Assembly: GCF_014192335.1 (NCBI RefSeq)
Contig: NZ_JACHXU010000024.1
Coordinates: 62,001 to 126,000 of the forward strand
DNA length: 64,000 bases
DNA from: Aporhodopirellula rubra
GTDB taxonomy: Bacteria > Planctomycetota > Planctomycetia > Pirellulales > Pirellulaceae
Direction: 5' to 3'
Each line of letters opens with the position of its first letter. Position 1 is the stretch's first letter. Below are positions 28,181-36,711 of this stretch, piece after piece. A program made the translations under genes and the position numbers. The notes beneath the pieces are model-generated. The model was not told the DNA's origin and did not search any database. It saw only the letters and a list, made by a program, of their open reading frames with translations.

Positions 28181-28616
28181 GTGTTCGTTCAAATGTGGGG
28201 TAGAGGCTTGATGGAAAACGAACCGGTCGCTCGCACATGGGAAGCCGCACTTCTATTTCCCGTGTTCAATGAAAGAAATTGCGACGAATCGCGTGAGAAT
28301 GCGAGCATTTGGAGTGTTTGGACCTGAGTCCAGGTCGGGATAGCGTCATTTCGTGAATCAAAAGCGGCGGACGGGGAGTAGAGTTGCTGCGTTGAACGGT
28401 GAGCCTACAGTTGCATTTTTCAAGATGTTTGCGAGTTGGTTGCTTCCTTCCCGCACAAGTGTGCCACTCCTTGTCGAGCGACTCCACCGCGTTGTGATCG
28501 TGTGTTTACCTCGGCTGAATACCGCTCATCAAGACTTCGCATTGCTGGACGAAATTGGCTGATCGCTCCGCGGAGTCGGACCGATTACCCCGCAAATCCT
28601 TCTCGCAGATGGGGTG
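28181..28616. other. 436-bp intergenic interval with a small palindrome
   Basis: This lies between the GH2 gene and the next sulfatase on the same strand. The hairpin GACCTG-AGTC-CAGGTC is at 28321-28336; no U-tract follows on either strand. It could be an operator or stability hairpin, and the gap is long enough for a promoter. No gene is supported. Confidence 0.35.
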
Positions 28617-31600
28617 TTAATCGTTTGCGACTGGTTTGCAGAAAAGGATCATGTTCAGATGGGAGGTGCGTCCCTTTCCTTGGTCCGCGTTTCCGGGAAT
28701 TCGAAGTTCTTCATTCTTCGCAAGACGCGTCCGGTAGATCTGCAGTCGTCCTCGATTGAGATGAACTTGGTCACCGGTTTTATCGAAATCCTTCAGCCAG
28801 TTCGGTTGTGGGACTTTCACGTCATGTGCCACGAACAGATCGATATCTCGCCCGGCGGTTGCGACGATGTAGTCAGCGGCCCAATAGGCACTGTCGTTTT
28901 TGGCGGTACGAATGACGCGACTGTCTTTCAAGAATTCGGGCACTTCCTTGATGTAGATTCTTGCTTCGTCGGAATACGGTAGCATCTCGTGTTGGTACGG
29001 CGTCTCTGTTCCGCCCACACCATTGCCCGTGTAGGCGAACATTGAAAAGAGTCGATCGTCTGCGGCGTTTTCAGCGAGCGTAACTCGAGGGGCGTTTATC
29101 AACACGGTGAGCTCTGCAAGTTTGGCCGCGTCAATTTCAGGACGCTGTGGCAGTGAGGTGTCGAAAACAGGCGGCAGCGAATTCATAATGCCGCGGTGGA
29201 TTTCGACAGGCTTTGATTGAAGTCGCAGAGTAGCTGATGCGAGACCCTTTCGGTGCGCCGTGATGACAACTTCACCCGGTTGGGGTTTGGAGCGGATGCT
29301 GACGCGATTGATTCCGCACTCGGTATCGAGGTAGAAGTGGTTGGTGCTGTCTTCCTTGCCACTGTTGTAACCACCACGCCAAACACTGGGGCCAGATACA
29401 TCAAAGTCAACGCGGGCTTGGTCGGTTGGGCAACGACAGCCTTGCGCGTCGACGACTTCGAAATCGATCAACGCGATGTCAGATCCGTCCGCCCGCCATC
29501 CGCCGGGTGCCGTCGTTGGCGTTAGTCGAATGGCTACAGGCTTTCCTGCTGTTTGCTTTACTTGCCTTGCGATCTCAATTTCATCTCGGTACGCGACGAC
29601 TTTGATCGCCCCGGGGTCGAAAACGACGTCTGGCCAAGTGAAAAGCGTCCCAAAACTGCGTTGTCCCTCACCGAGGCATTTTCCGTTGACAAACAACTCC
29701 GCTCTGTCTGCCTTCGAGACCGCGTATATCGGTTTCACGGTCCCCTGCGGATAGTTCCAATGTCCGATCAAGTGAACGCGGTCATCATTGTCCCACGTTG
29801 CCTGCAGTGCCCAGTACGCTTCTTTGGGGAGTCGCACTGCGTCGACTTCACCGGTCGCCCGGGCGCAATCGGTTCGTTGCCGCGTTCCGTGTGTCCCGTC
29901 CGAGAAGATCCAGTTCGCACCTCCCGAGTGATCAGGCTTGCTTCCAAACAAAGTCCACCACTCTTCGATCGCGTTGGTTGCAAAACCTTCCGATGTGAGG
30001 TTGTAGGTATTCAATTCAGCGAGCTTGCCGAGGCTGCCAAAATCCGGTGGAGAGTATTTGTCCCAAACACGGCGAGGTGTCTCGGTCCGGTCATACTCGG
30101 TTTCCACGACGGGCAATGATGGGAACGCACGTGTTCGTCCCACCGTTCCCAATTCCAAGTCAATGCTTTCAACGATCTCGGGCGTCGACATACGGAAGCC
30201 AAAATAGCGTTGTCCGCGAGGATCCCATTTTTGCGTGATCGCTTTCATCTCGGCGGCATGGCTTGGGCTAACGCTATAGTTGCCGCCTTCCCAGACACAG
30301 ATCGCGGGATGATTGCGATAGTAGATGATCATGTCGCGGAACGCCGCGGTGCGAATCTGCCAGGCTTCGCCGTGACAATCTTTCTCGCCGTCGACACCCG
30401 GCATGATGGTCACAAAGCCATATTTGTCGCTGCTTTCAACCCCGACGGCCGGCCCCGCGCAGTGCCCCCAGCGGATCAGATTGCCACCGGCCTCTTCCAT
30501 TAACTTCAGAGTGTAGTCGTGCATCCAGTTCGGAATGCCGGCTCCCAATCCGGCCCACCCCGCAATCGGCTTCTGGCCCCATCCATGCAGCTTGAGAGGA
30601 TGGCCGTTGATCCAAAAGCCCGTGTCCCTGTCAAAACGAAAGTTGCGAATACCGAACGGGCTGGTGCTTGTGTCACGTTGGGTTCCATCAACACTCACCG
30701 CGACTTCCACCGTGTAGACATACGGGTAGTCGGGTTCCCACAAGTGCGGGTCGGTGACGTTCAGCGATGATTCGACCTTGGTTCTCTCGCCCGCTGCGAT
30801 TTTGGTCATTTTCTCAGTGCAAGCAACAATTTCACCATCGTGTCCACGCAGCGAAAACGTCACAGTCGCATCGGTGTCCATCTGCTGTGAGTTTTCCACT
30901 TCTGCGGTGAGGCCAACAACCGCTCGATCTTTGCTGAGCGATTCGGTCCAAGCGTAAACGCCCTCAGTCCCCAATTTTCCATACAGTGGCAATGTCACGT
31001 GGACTGGATCGAGTACGTGAAGATAGACGTTGCGATAGATGCCGCCGTGAGGCGGATGCCAATTCTGATGATGCCACGGCGTGGTACCGGAGTAGAGTTC
31101 CGGTTCGACTGCGTTGTTTGCTTTGACCGCTAAAACGTTTGTGCCGGTCTTATTGAGGTGTGGAGTCAGGTCGAACCCGAAGGGGATGAAGCCGGTCTTG
31201 TCGGTCCCGAGGTGATGCCCGTTGAGATAGACATCGGCGATTTGCCGAACGGCCTCGAATTCAAGGACGACTTGCTTGTTCGTTGCGTCGGCGGGCAGCG
31301 AAAACTCTTTGCGATACCAAGCCGTTCCCTGCCACAGGTCGGTTTCACCTTGGTGTCCGCCGGTTCCGAAATCGTCGAACGTGTCGATGTCATTCCAAGT
31401 GTGAGGACAGCTAACGGTCGTCCATTGGCTGTCGTCAAACGTTGGCGATTTCGCCCCCTCGGCATCATCGCAAAGGAAACGCCAGTCGGCGTTGAGGCTC
31501 ACCTTCCGCGGCATGGAGTTGATGTTTTTGGTCGTGTCCGCAAAACAAACTGGATCAGAAACCAATACTGCGATGACGATTAGCAAAAGCGTCAAGCAAC

Positions 31601-31694
31601 CGACTGGTCGTCCGGGCGCGCAAATTGGCGACGGATCCCGAATAGCAGAGAAGACGCTGCGGAGTAGATAGTGGTCAAATAGTAACGCGGACAT
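28617..31694 (-). CDS. GH2 family glycoside hydrolase (beta-galactosidase/glucuronidase superfamily) with altered acid/base residue
   Basis: The 1025-residue protein has a long N-region and the hydrophobic export segment CLTLLLIVIAVLVSDPVCFA. GH2 domains run in order. The sugar-binding jelly roll carries NADWRFLCDD, WYRKEF and YLNGHHLG. The immunoglobulin-like domain and the TIM barrel follow, the latter starting FWINGHPLKLHGWGQ. The nucleophile strand is VVETEYD (Glu about 533), and Ig-like domains end the protein. The general acid, normally N-E after N-H-P-x-x-x-x-W, reads WEGGNYS, so Tyr about 473 replaces Glu. A GH2 subgroup with a relocated acid is possible. It is the first gene of the minus-strand polysaccharide block, with a 436-bp gap after it. 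ATG 31694 is used; a TTG eight codons upstream is the alternative. Confidence 0.88.
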   Translation of the reverse strand: MSALLFDHYLLRSVFSAIRDPSPICAPGRPVGCLTLLLIVIAVLVSDPVCFADTTKNINSMPRKVSLNADWRFLCDDAEGAKSPTFDDSQWTTVSCPHTWNDIDTFDDFGTGGHQGETDLWQGTAWYRKEFSLPADATNKQVVLEFEAVRQIADVYLNGHHLGTDKTGFIPFGFDLTPHLNKTGTNVLAVKANNAVEPELYSGTTPWHHQNWHPPHGGIYRNVYLHVLDPVHVTLPLYGKLGTEGVYAWTESLSKDRAVVGLTAEVENSQQMDTDATVTFSLRGHDGEIVACTEKMTKIAAGERTKVESSLNVTDPHLWEPDYPYVYTVEVAVSVDGTQRDTSTSPFGIRNFRFDRDTGFWINGHPLKLHGWGQKPIAGWAGLGAGIPNWMHDYTLKLMEEAGGNLIRWGHCAGPAVGVESSDKYGFVTIMPGVDGEKDCHGEAWQIRTAAFRDMIIYYRNHPAICVWEGGNYSVSPSHAAEMKAITQKWDPRGQRYFGFRMSTPEIVESIDLELGTVGRTRAFPSLPVVETEYDRTETPRRVWDKYSPPDFGSLGKLAELNTYNLTSEGFATNAIEEWWTLFGSKPDHSGGANWIFSDGTHGTRQRTDCARATGEVDAVRLPKEAYWALQATWDNDDRVHLIGHWNYPQGTVKPIYAVSKADRAELFVNGKCLGEGQRSFGTLFTWPDVVFDPGAIKVVAYRDEIEIARQVKQTAGKPVAIRLTPTTAPGGWRADGSDIALIDFEVVDAQGCRCPTDQARVDFDVSGPSVWRGGYNSGKEDSTNHFYLDTECGINRVSIRSKPQPGEVVITAHRKGLASATLRLQSKPVEIHRGIMNSLPPVFDTSLPQRPEIDAAKLAELTVLINAPRVTLAENAADDRLFSMFAYTGNGVGGTETPYQHEMLPYSDEARIYIKEVPEFLKDSRVIRTAKNDSAYWAADYIVATAGRDIDLFVAHDVKVPQPNWLKDFDKTGDQVHLNRGRLQIYRTRLAKNEELRIPGNADQGKGRTSHLNMILFCKPVAND

Positions 31695-32259
31695 ATGACT
31701 CTCAAAGAAATGTAGCAAGGGTCAGCGATCAATCGCCCTATACTCTCGAGTAGGCGTTGTTCTCGGATTTGTAACTCGCGAGGAAAGCGAATTCCTCTAT
31801 GCGCTACAGAAGTTTTTGCTCGGTGGTATCGTTCCCTATATTCGCTAAAGATGTTTTGCTCGTTCTTTAGTCGGCCCAGACAAACCCAGCTTGCAAACGA
31901 ATGCAAGATGGCCATGGACACCCCTGGCGACGACTCTCGCGGCAATCGACTTGGCCAGCTCTGTTACATCAATTTGCCGCGTCAAGCGCCACTGCATCAC
32001 GGTGAACGAGATGCAAGTTAAGCCGTGATACGCGAAACAGAGGCGTTTGCACTTCAGTTCGGCCACACGCCATAATCGCACTTTTGGGTATCCCCGTGCT
32101 GAAAACACAGCACGGGAAAAACGCGGGTTAGACAGCTAAACTTGCCAGTGAATTCACAGCAGTGCGTAGGAAATTGCACTGCCGGCTAGCATTCACTGCA
32201 TCGAGCAACCTGGCGACGCACAAAATCAGCGGTCCTCGCAATTCAGAAACAGTTGCGGA
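31695..32259. other. 565-bp interval holding a strong hairpin, no clear gene
   Basis: This lies between the GH2 gene and the small lipoprotein gene, both minus strand. A perfect 9-bp stem with loop AAAACA occupies 32093-32116. A minus-strand ORF at 31845-32108 exists, but its Cys/Arg-rich product has no family features. The remaining sequence should contain the GH2 promoter. Confidence 0.4.
32093..32116. repeat. Perfect 9-bp hairpin between the lipoprotein and GH2 genes
   Basis: The arms are CCCGTGCTG (32093-32101) and CAGCACGGG (32108-32116), with AAAACA as loop and AAAAA after it on the plus strand. For the minus-strand lipoprotein gene it is a downstream hairpin without a clear U-tract. 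It may be a weak terminator or 3' stabiliser. Confidence 0.4.
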
Positions 32260-32442
32260 TTACTCAACCTCTGCATCAACTTCGTCGAAGTCGCTGGCTC
32301 CCACCAAGGGGACTTCGTTCTCCTCGACATATTTTTCCAACTCACTTTTGTCGATTGGAATGGAAGTGGAATTGGAGTCACTGCAGCCCGTCGTGGCCAA
32401 GAGCACGAAGAGGATGCCGGTGGTAAAAAAAGATAGTTTCAT
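32260..32442 (-). CDS. Small lipoprotein
   Basis: The 60-residue protein has a lipoprotein signal: MKLSFFTTGILFVLLATTGC puts the lipobox L-A-T-T-G-C with Cys20 as acylation site. The mature part is acidic and carries no known domain. Planctomycetes often have such a short lipoprotein directly downstream of a DUF1559 gene, as here. The role is unknown, perhaps as a partner of the DUF1559 surface protein. A terminator-like hairpin separates the two genes. Confidence 0.7.
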   Translation of the reverse strand: MKLSFFTTGILFVLLATTGCSDSNSTSIPIDKSELEKYVEENEVPLVGASDFDEVDAEVE

Positions 32443-32474
32443 TTCAAGGGTCCATAGCGTAGGTCAAATGAGTT

Positions 32475-32506
32475 GAAAAAGAAGGCCACCCGACTGACAG
32501 GTGGCC
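32475..32506 (-). terminator. Intrinsic terminator or attenuator after the DUF1559 gene
   Basis: On the minus strand the stem GGCCACC/GGTGGCC (32500-32506 with 32484-32490) has an imperfect 9-nt loop and is followed by TTCTTTTTC. It lies between the DUF1559 stop and the lipoprotein start, so it could end the first transcript or let part of it read through. Confidence 0.6.
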
Positions 32507-32576
32507 AACCAAAAGTCAGCGGCATGAAACCACTGACGGATCGACATTTAGAAAGTGATCACAAACAGGTTCACGA

Positions 32577-33809
32577 CTAGAACTCGTCCTGGATGACTTC
32601 CCTTGATGCTCGGGTGCCGAGGGCTCCCCAAAGTCCGAATGGGCTCTCCGAGCCTGGGGGTAAAGCGAAACCTCGCCATCCAACGTGCACGCTGTCTTGG
32701 TTACCGGCCTCGATCGAGTCGGTGATGAACTTAACCGCACCGTCACCCATCATGATATGAACGCCGCCTTGGTGGCGACTGCTTGGCGGCGCGACTGCAT
32801 CGCTGAGGGCAAATCGATCCAAACAGAGCGAGCCGTTTGGTGGAGCAGTGGTGTTCATGCCACAGAAGACATTACGACCGAACGCCCACTTAAAGCCTCG
32901 CATTACTTCTGGAAGCGGACCGATGCTCGCGTTGAAGTCGGTCTCAACCAGCCCGCTACCCCAGAACTGAGGGCGAGTGGGATCGATGTAGCTATCACAA
33001 TACTTGTTCGTTCCCGTATTACCCATCGTTCCCGAAGCCTTTTTAGCAGGATGGGTGCGCTTGTCTCGGTCGCCTAGATCGGTGGCAATCTCACCAGCCA
33101 TGATGGTATTGGAAAGCCCATCGAGAATATCACGGAATTTCATTCTTTGCCGATAGACAAAGGCGCCTCGGCATGATTCACGTGCTCGGACCGCACCATT
33201 GCCGCCACAGCAATTATTACCTCGGTCATCAATTCCACCGCTGCCACTTTGGATCGCGGAATCACCCATGCACGCCGCGTAATTCGTACGGGCAAAGGCG
33301 GGCAAGCCGACACCTGGATCGCTGGGGCAACGGAAACCTGGAACTTCAGTTACCCACGGGTCGTACGGGAACTTGCTATGATCCTGAAGGCGGCGTCGGG
33401 GCGTTGGGCCCATCGGCTGAAAAATACCAGCGGGAATCTGCCGGGGGTTAGATATCTGCTCCCACAACGCTTGTTGTTCGATAAAAGGAGTGAGTCCGAC
33501 AAGCCAGCTAAGCTCCAAAGCGTTGGTCGCGGCAGGCACGTCTGCTGCAACCTGAGCGAGGCCGGACGCCGATGGGCTGGCCCCTACTTCTTTCGTAGTG
33601 CCTCCACCTTGCATGGGAAGCTGGTTGTACGCAGAGTGATAGTTGTGTACTGCCAAACCGAGTTGTTTGAAGTTGTTGCTGCAGCTCATACGGCGTGCTG
33701 CTTCGCGGGCTGCTTGGACGGCCGGCAAAAGGAGGCCGACCAAGACGCCGATGATGGCGATCACCACCAAAAGCTCAACGAGGGTGAAGCCGGGACGAAG
33801 ACGTTTCAT
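32577..33809 (-). CDS. DUF1559 domain protein with type IV pilin-like N terminus
   Basis: The protein has 410 residues. [20 protein letters not shown] at residues 5-24 is a prepilin leader and hydrophobic helix, with the expected cleavage between Gly7 and Phe8. [20 protein letters not shown] and [16 protein letters not shown] are the DUF1559 signature. The C terminus has [19 protein letters not shown], the H-x9-D-G tail of the family. These proteins are heavily expanded in planctomycetes and thought to be surface or pseudopilin-like; function is unproven. The divergent neighbour is an ECF sigma factor 283 bases away, and a terminator lies just downstream. Confidence 0.93.
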   Translation of the reverse strand: MKRLRPGFTLVELLVVIAIIGVLVGLLLPAVQAAREAARRMSCSNNFKQLGLAVHNYHSAYNQLPMQGGGTTKEVGASPSASGLAQVAADVPAATNALELSWLVGLTPFIEQQALWEQISNPRQIPAGIFQPMGPTPRRRLQDHSKFPYDPWVTEVPGFRCPSDPGVGLPAFARTNYAACMGDSAIQSGSGGIDDRGNNCCGGNGAVRARESCRGAFVYRQRMKFRDILDGLSNTIMAGEIATDLGDRDKRTHPAKKASGTMGNTGTNKYCDSYIDPTRPQFWGSGLVETDFNASIGPLPEVMRGFKWAFGRNVFCGMNTTAPPNGSLCLDRFALSDAVAPPSSRHQGGVHIMMGDGAVKFITDSIEAGNQDSVHVGWRGFALPPGSESPFGLWGALGTRASREVIQDEF

Positions 33810-34092
33810 TTTGATGTCCTGAAAAGAGAAGGGGAAAAAAACATGCGGAATTGATGGGAGGTGAAACCTCGTTGCCGCCTGTCGGTGTATAAACCGGCTC
33901 TGACGGCGACTTTTTGCGCATAAATTTCAGGAATCTATATCGCGATCGTCCAAGCTGCGTTTTTATTTATAGGAAATATTGAAAAGTGGCGCCAAAAAGA
34001 ATTGGCGAATTGGGTTGAACATATCAGCAGTTCGACAGCCCGCTGATCGCGGCTTACGATCGTCGGCCGTTCCCCATCGAGAAGCTCGACGA

Positions 34093-34623
34093 ATGGAAAA
34101 AGCTATCAATCAGGATCCTTCCCAAGACGAATTTGTTCGACTGTTGGCGAGTCACTCCAGCCGACTGATGTCGTTCATCCGAATCATCACGATGAATCGG
34201 CAGGACGATGCGGAGGAAGTGTTTCAGAGAACATGCGTCATCCTGTGGCAGAAGTATTCGCAATTCGATGGCGAGAACTTTCTGGCATGGGCGTGCCGGA
34301 TAGCGAGATTTGAAATGCTGAAGCACCGAGATTCGCAGCGGCGTGTTAAGGTTTTTGGTGATGAGACCATTGAGTACCTGTCAGCGGATGCTTACCTCGT
34401 CGCACGCGAAGTAGGAGACCGCCGGACTGCGTTGGGCACTTGTCTGAAAAAGTTAGATGATGCCGACAAAGAATTGATCAAACACAGATACTACGACGGA
34501 CTCAGCGTGAAAGAGATCGCTGAGCAATTGGGGCGATCTAGTTACGCCATCTACCGCGAACTCAGTCGCATTCACGGATTGCTGTCGAGATGTATCGAAC
34601 GAACGTTAGCAGAGGAAATCTAG
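34093..34623 (+). CDS. ECF-type sigma-70 family RNA polymerase sigma factor
   Basis: The protein has 176 residues from the ATG at 34093; an upstream in-frame start would add 38 unconserved residues. Sigma region 2 spans about 10-85: DDAEEVFQRTCVILWQKY, then FLAWACRIARFEMLKH. Region 4 is at about 120-170: LIKHRYYDGLSVKEIAEQLG with the helix-turn-helix. This is the planctomycete/Verrucomicrobia-type ECF group that recurs next to FecR-LamG proteins. The next gene overlaps its stop by one base (TAGTG), so the two are co-translated and probably form a sigma/anti-sigma-like signalling pair. Target promoters are unknown. Confidence 0.92.
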   Translation: MEKAINQDPSQDEFVRLLASHSSRLMSFIRIITMNRQDDAEEVFQRTCVILWQKYSQFDGENFLAWACRIARFEMLKHRDSQRRVKVFGDETIEYLSADAYLVAREVGDRRTALGTCLKKLDDADKELIKHRYYDGLSVKEIAEQLGRSSYAIYRELSRIHGLLSRCIERTLAEEI

Positions 34624-36374
34624 TGGCACCCGACAACGATGACTTATCGATGCTGCGGAACCTGATCTTGAAATCACAGGATGAGGAACTGAGCGAATCG
34701 GAAATCGAGCAAGCGAATCGAATCGCGCGATCCCAAGCAGGATCGAAAGAAGCGGTCGCGGTGATCGATCAATTGTGCGCGTTCAGCGAATTCAGTTCGC
34801 TCGACTCGCCCGTGTTGGCGAAGGAAGTGTTCGATGTGCTACGCGACCAACCGGATCCTCAAGTTCGTGATGCTGGGGTGTCAGTTTCGACGAGGCCCCA
34901 GAAAGCGGAACCGGTCAAGCCGAGCACGCTCAGTTCGACGAGATCATCCAACAATCACCTTTGGATTCTATCGCTCGTCGCGAGTAATATTCTAGTCGCT
35001 TCGCTTGCATGGTCGTTGGCCGGCAGTCTATCAAAAGACACGCCCGTTGCGAAAACGACAGAACATACTGTTTCTCCACAGTTGGTTTCCATGACGGCAT
35101 GTGTGTGGCGTTCTTCCGATGATTCCGTTCCCGCGATTGGTCGACCGATTCCAACGGGTGAGGTTTTGAGCCTTGTTGAGGGAATCGCGGAAATGCGCGT
35201 CGGTGACGATGGCACACGCGGCGCGGTCGTTCGCATCGAGGGGCCCGCTAGTGTTCAAATTCGCGATAACGGCGAGTTGGGACTTCTGCATGGTTCGTTG
35301 ACTCTCGATTCGCTGGGGTCGGATAGCGATAGCCTCGTGGTTGACACGGTCATCGGTCGCGTGCTCGTTGCGGGACAAAGTTCCATCGGATTGGTCTCCG
35401 ACGATTTAGTCAATGAAGTGCATGTGTTTACTGGGTCTGCGTTACTGAATCCGCGTGACGTCACGTTCGAGACTGAGCAGATCCGTTTGGTTGAATCCGA
35501 AGCCGTTCGTGTCTACTCCACGACCGACACTGGATCGCAGCTTGTCCGTTTTTCAGCGTCTAAAGCGAACTTCGTCTCCGCTCGCTCGGCAGGTTTTGAT
35601 CCGTTGGAAATTGGCGAGGAATATGTCGAAGCGGTGAAGCTATCGGATCCGGGGGTGTACTGGCGGTTCGAGCAGCTCCATGGGGAAAGTCCGTTCTATA
35701 TCGACAACGAGGGAAGCCTTCCTGGCATGAACGCCGTTGTTGTCGGCAATCCAACGTGGCGGCAATACGGAAAAAACCGTGTCGCCGAAGTCGGAACTGC
35801 CAGAGCGTCGGCGTTTCACGCATTGGAAACCTGGCCGGAAGAACCATTGGATGAGTATAGCGTTGAGTTGTGGGTAAAGCCGCAACTCTATCATCACGGC
35901 GAAGTCCTTTGCCTGCATCAAAAAGAGGAACTCGAAGACGGACGGCATCAGCATACGATGATGCTGGAGGTGACCGCCAAACATTACTTCACGCATCGCT
36001 TGAGCGAGTCTGCTCCCAACCGATTTCGTTTCGTTCATCGTGAACTCGGCGCGACACAGCCGATCAGTGACACGAGTCTCTTCGCGGAAGAAACCTACGA
36101 GCCACGAGTTTGGCAGCACGTGGTTGCCCAAAAGAAGGGCAATCGCCAAATACTATGGGTCGATGGGCAAATCGCAGCAGAACGTATCAATGCAGTTCCC
36201 TTGAGCGAACATGTTCAGATCCTGGTTGGACGTGTTTATCCGAATTCGGAATACCGGCGGTTCGCGGGGCAGATAGACGAGATTGCAATCTACGATCGGG
36301 CTCTATCACCGGAAGAAATCCGAAAGCACATCAGAGCCGCTGGACGCAAGATCGCCCCGAAGCAGGCTAAGTAG
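34623..36374 (+). CDS. FecR-domain membrane protein with C-terminal LamG (concanavalin) domain
   Basis: The 583-residue protein has a GTG start that shares a base with the sigma-factor stop and AGAGGA upstream; an ATG 33 bases earlier is possible. The N-terminal 100 residues are cytoplasmic and acidic, followed by one membrane helix (ILSLVASNILVASLAWSLA, about 115-135). A FecR-like domain comes next (about 200-310, with GAVVRIEGPASV). A LamG-like domain (about 335-570) has YSVELWVKP, WQHVVAQKKGNRQILWVDG and DEIAIYDRALSPEEI. It probably senses a surface ligand or glycan and transmits a signal to the sigma factor. The pair is typical of planctomycetes; the ligand is unknown. Confidence 0.88.
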   Translation: MAPDNDDLSMLRNLILKSQDEELSESEIEQANRIARSQAGSKEAVAVIDQLCAFSEFSSLDSPVLAKEVFDVLRDQPDPQVRDAGVSVSTRPQKAEPVKPSTLSSTRSSNNHLWILSLVASNILVASLAWSLAGSLSKDTPVAKTTEHTVSPQLVSMTACVWRSSDDSVPAIGRPIPTGEVLSLVEGIAEMRVGDDGTRGAVVRIEGPASVQIRDNGELGLLHGSLTLDSLGSDSDSLVVDTVIGRVLVAGQSSIGLVSDDLVNEVHVFTGSALLNPRDVTFETEQIRLVESEAVRVYSTTDTGSQLVRFSASKANFVSARSAGFDPLEIGEEYVEAVKLSDPGVYWRFEQLHGESPFYIDNEGSLPGMNAVVVGNPTWRQYGKNRVAEVGTARASAFHALETWPEEPLDEYSVELWVKPQLYHHGEVLCLHQKEELEDGRHQHTMMLEVTAKHYFTHRLSESAPNRFRFVHRELGATQPISDTSLFAEETYEPRVWQHVVAQKKGNRQILWVDGQIAAERINAVPLSEHVQILVGRVYPNSEYRRFAGQIDEIAIYDRALSPEEIRKHIRAAGRKIAPKQAK

Positions 36375-36711
36375 TTCCGTCGGTGGCGGCCGTCGACGAA
36401 CCACGCGTGTGCGGCAATTCAACAACGCGTGCTGCGATCGATCGCGTTCGTGATGGTGAGTGGTTGCACAACTCGGCATCTCTCTCGGTCAGACTCCGCG
36501 ATCGAAACATCGGTCGTGGATAGTGAAATGGCGTGTGCCCTATCGGATCAGCTCAATATTCGCTGAAAAACCGAATGTCGGGCAGTCCTCTACGTTCGTG
36601 CAGTTCGAACAACTATACTTTCGTGATTGTTGTGCGAAGCGTCTGCACTCAGAATTGAAAGTGTTTCAATTTTTGAGTGACCGCTGCGATGGGACTTAGA
36701 GGACCAGCCGA
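36375..36711. other. 337-bp interval, nothing recognised
   Basis: This lies between the FecR-LamG gene and the SGNH hydrolase gene, both plus strand. It contains no supported gene or clear hairpin. A promoter for the carbamoyltransferase cassette is expected here but not identifiable by eye. Confidence 0.35.

Noticed and set aside
28321-28336. GACCTG-AGTC-CAGGTC palindrome as a terminator
   Set aside because: No U-tract on either strand; kept only as a note in the intergenic entry.
31845-32108. Minus-strand ORF of 87 codons
   Set aside because: Cys/Arg-rich, no family match and includes the 32093-32116 hairpin; likely chance.
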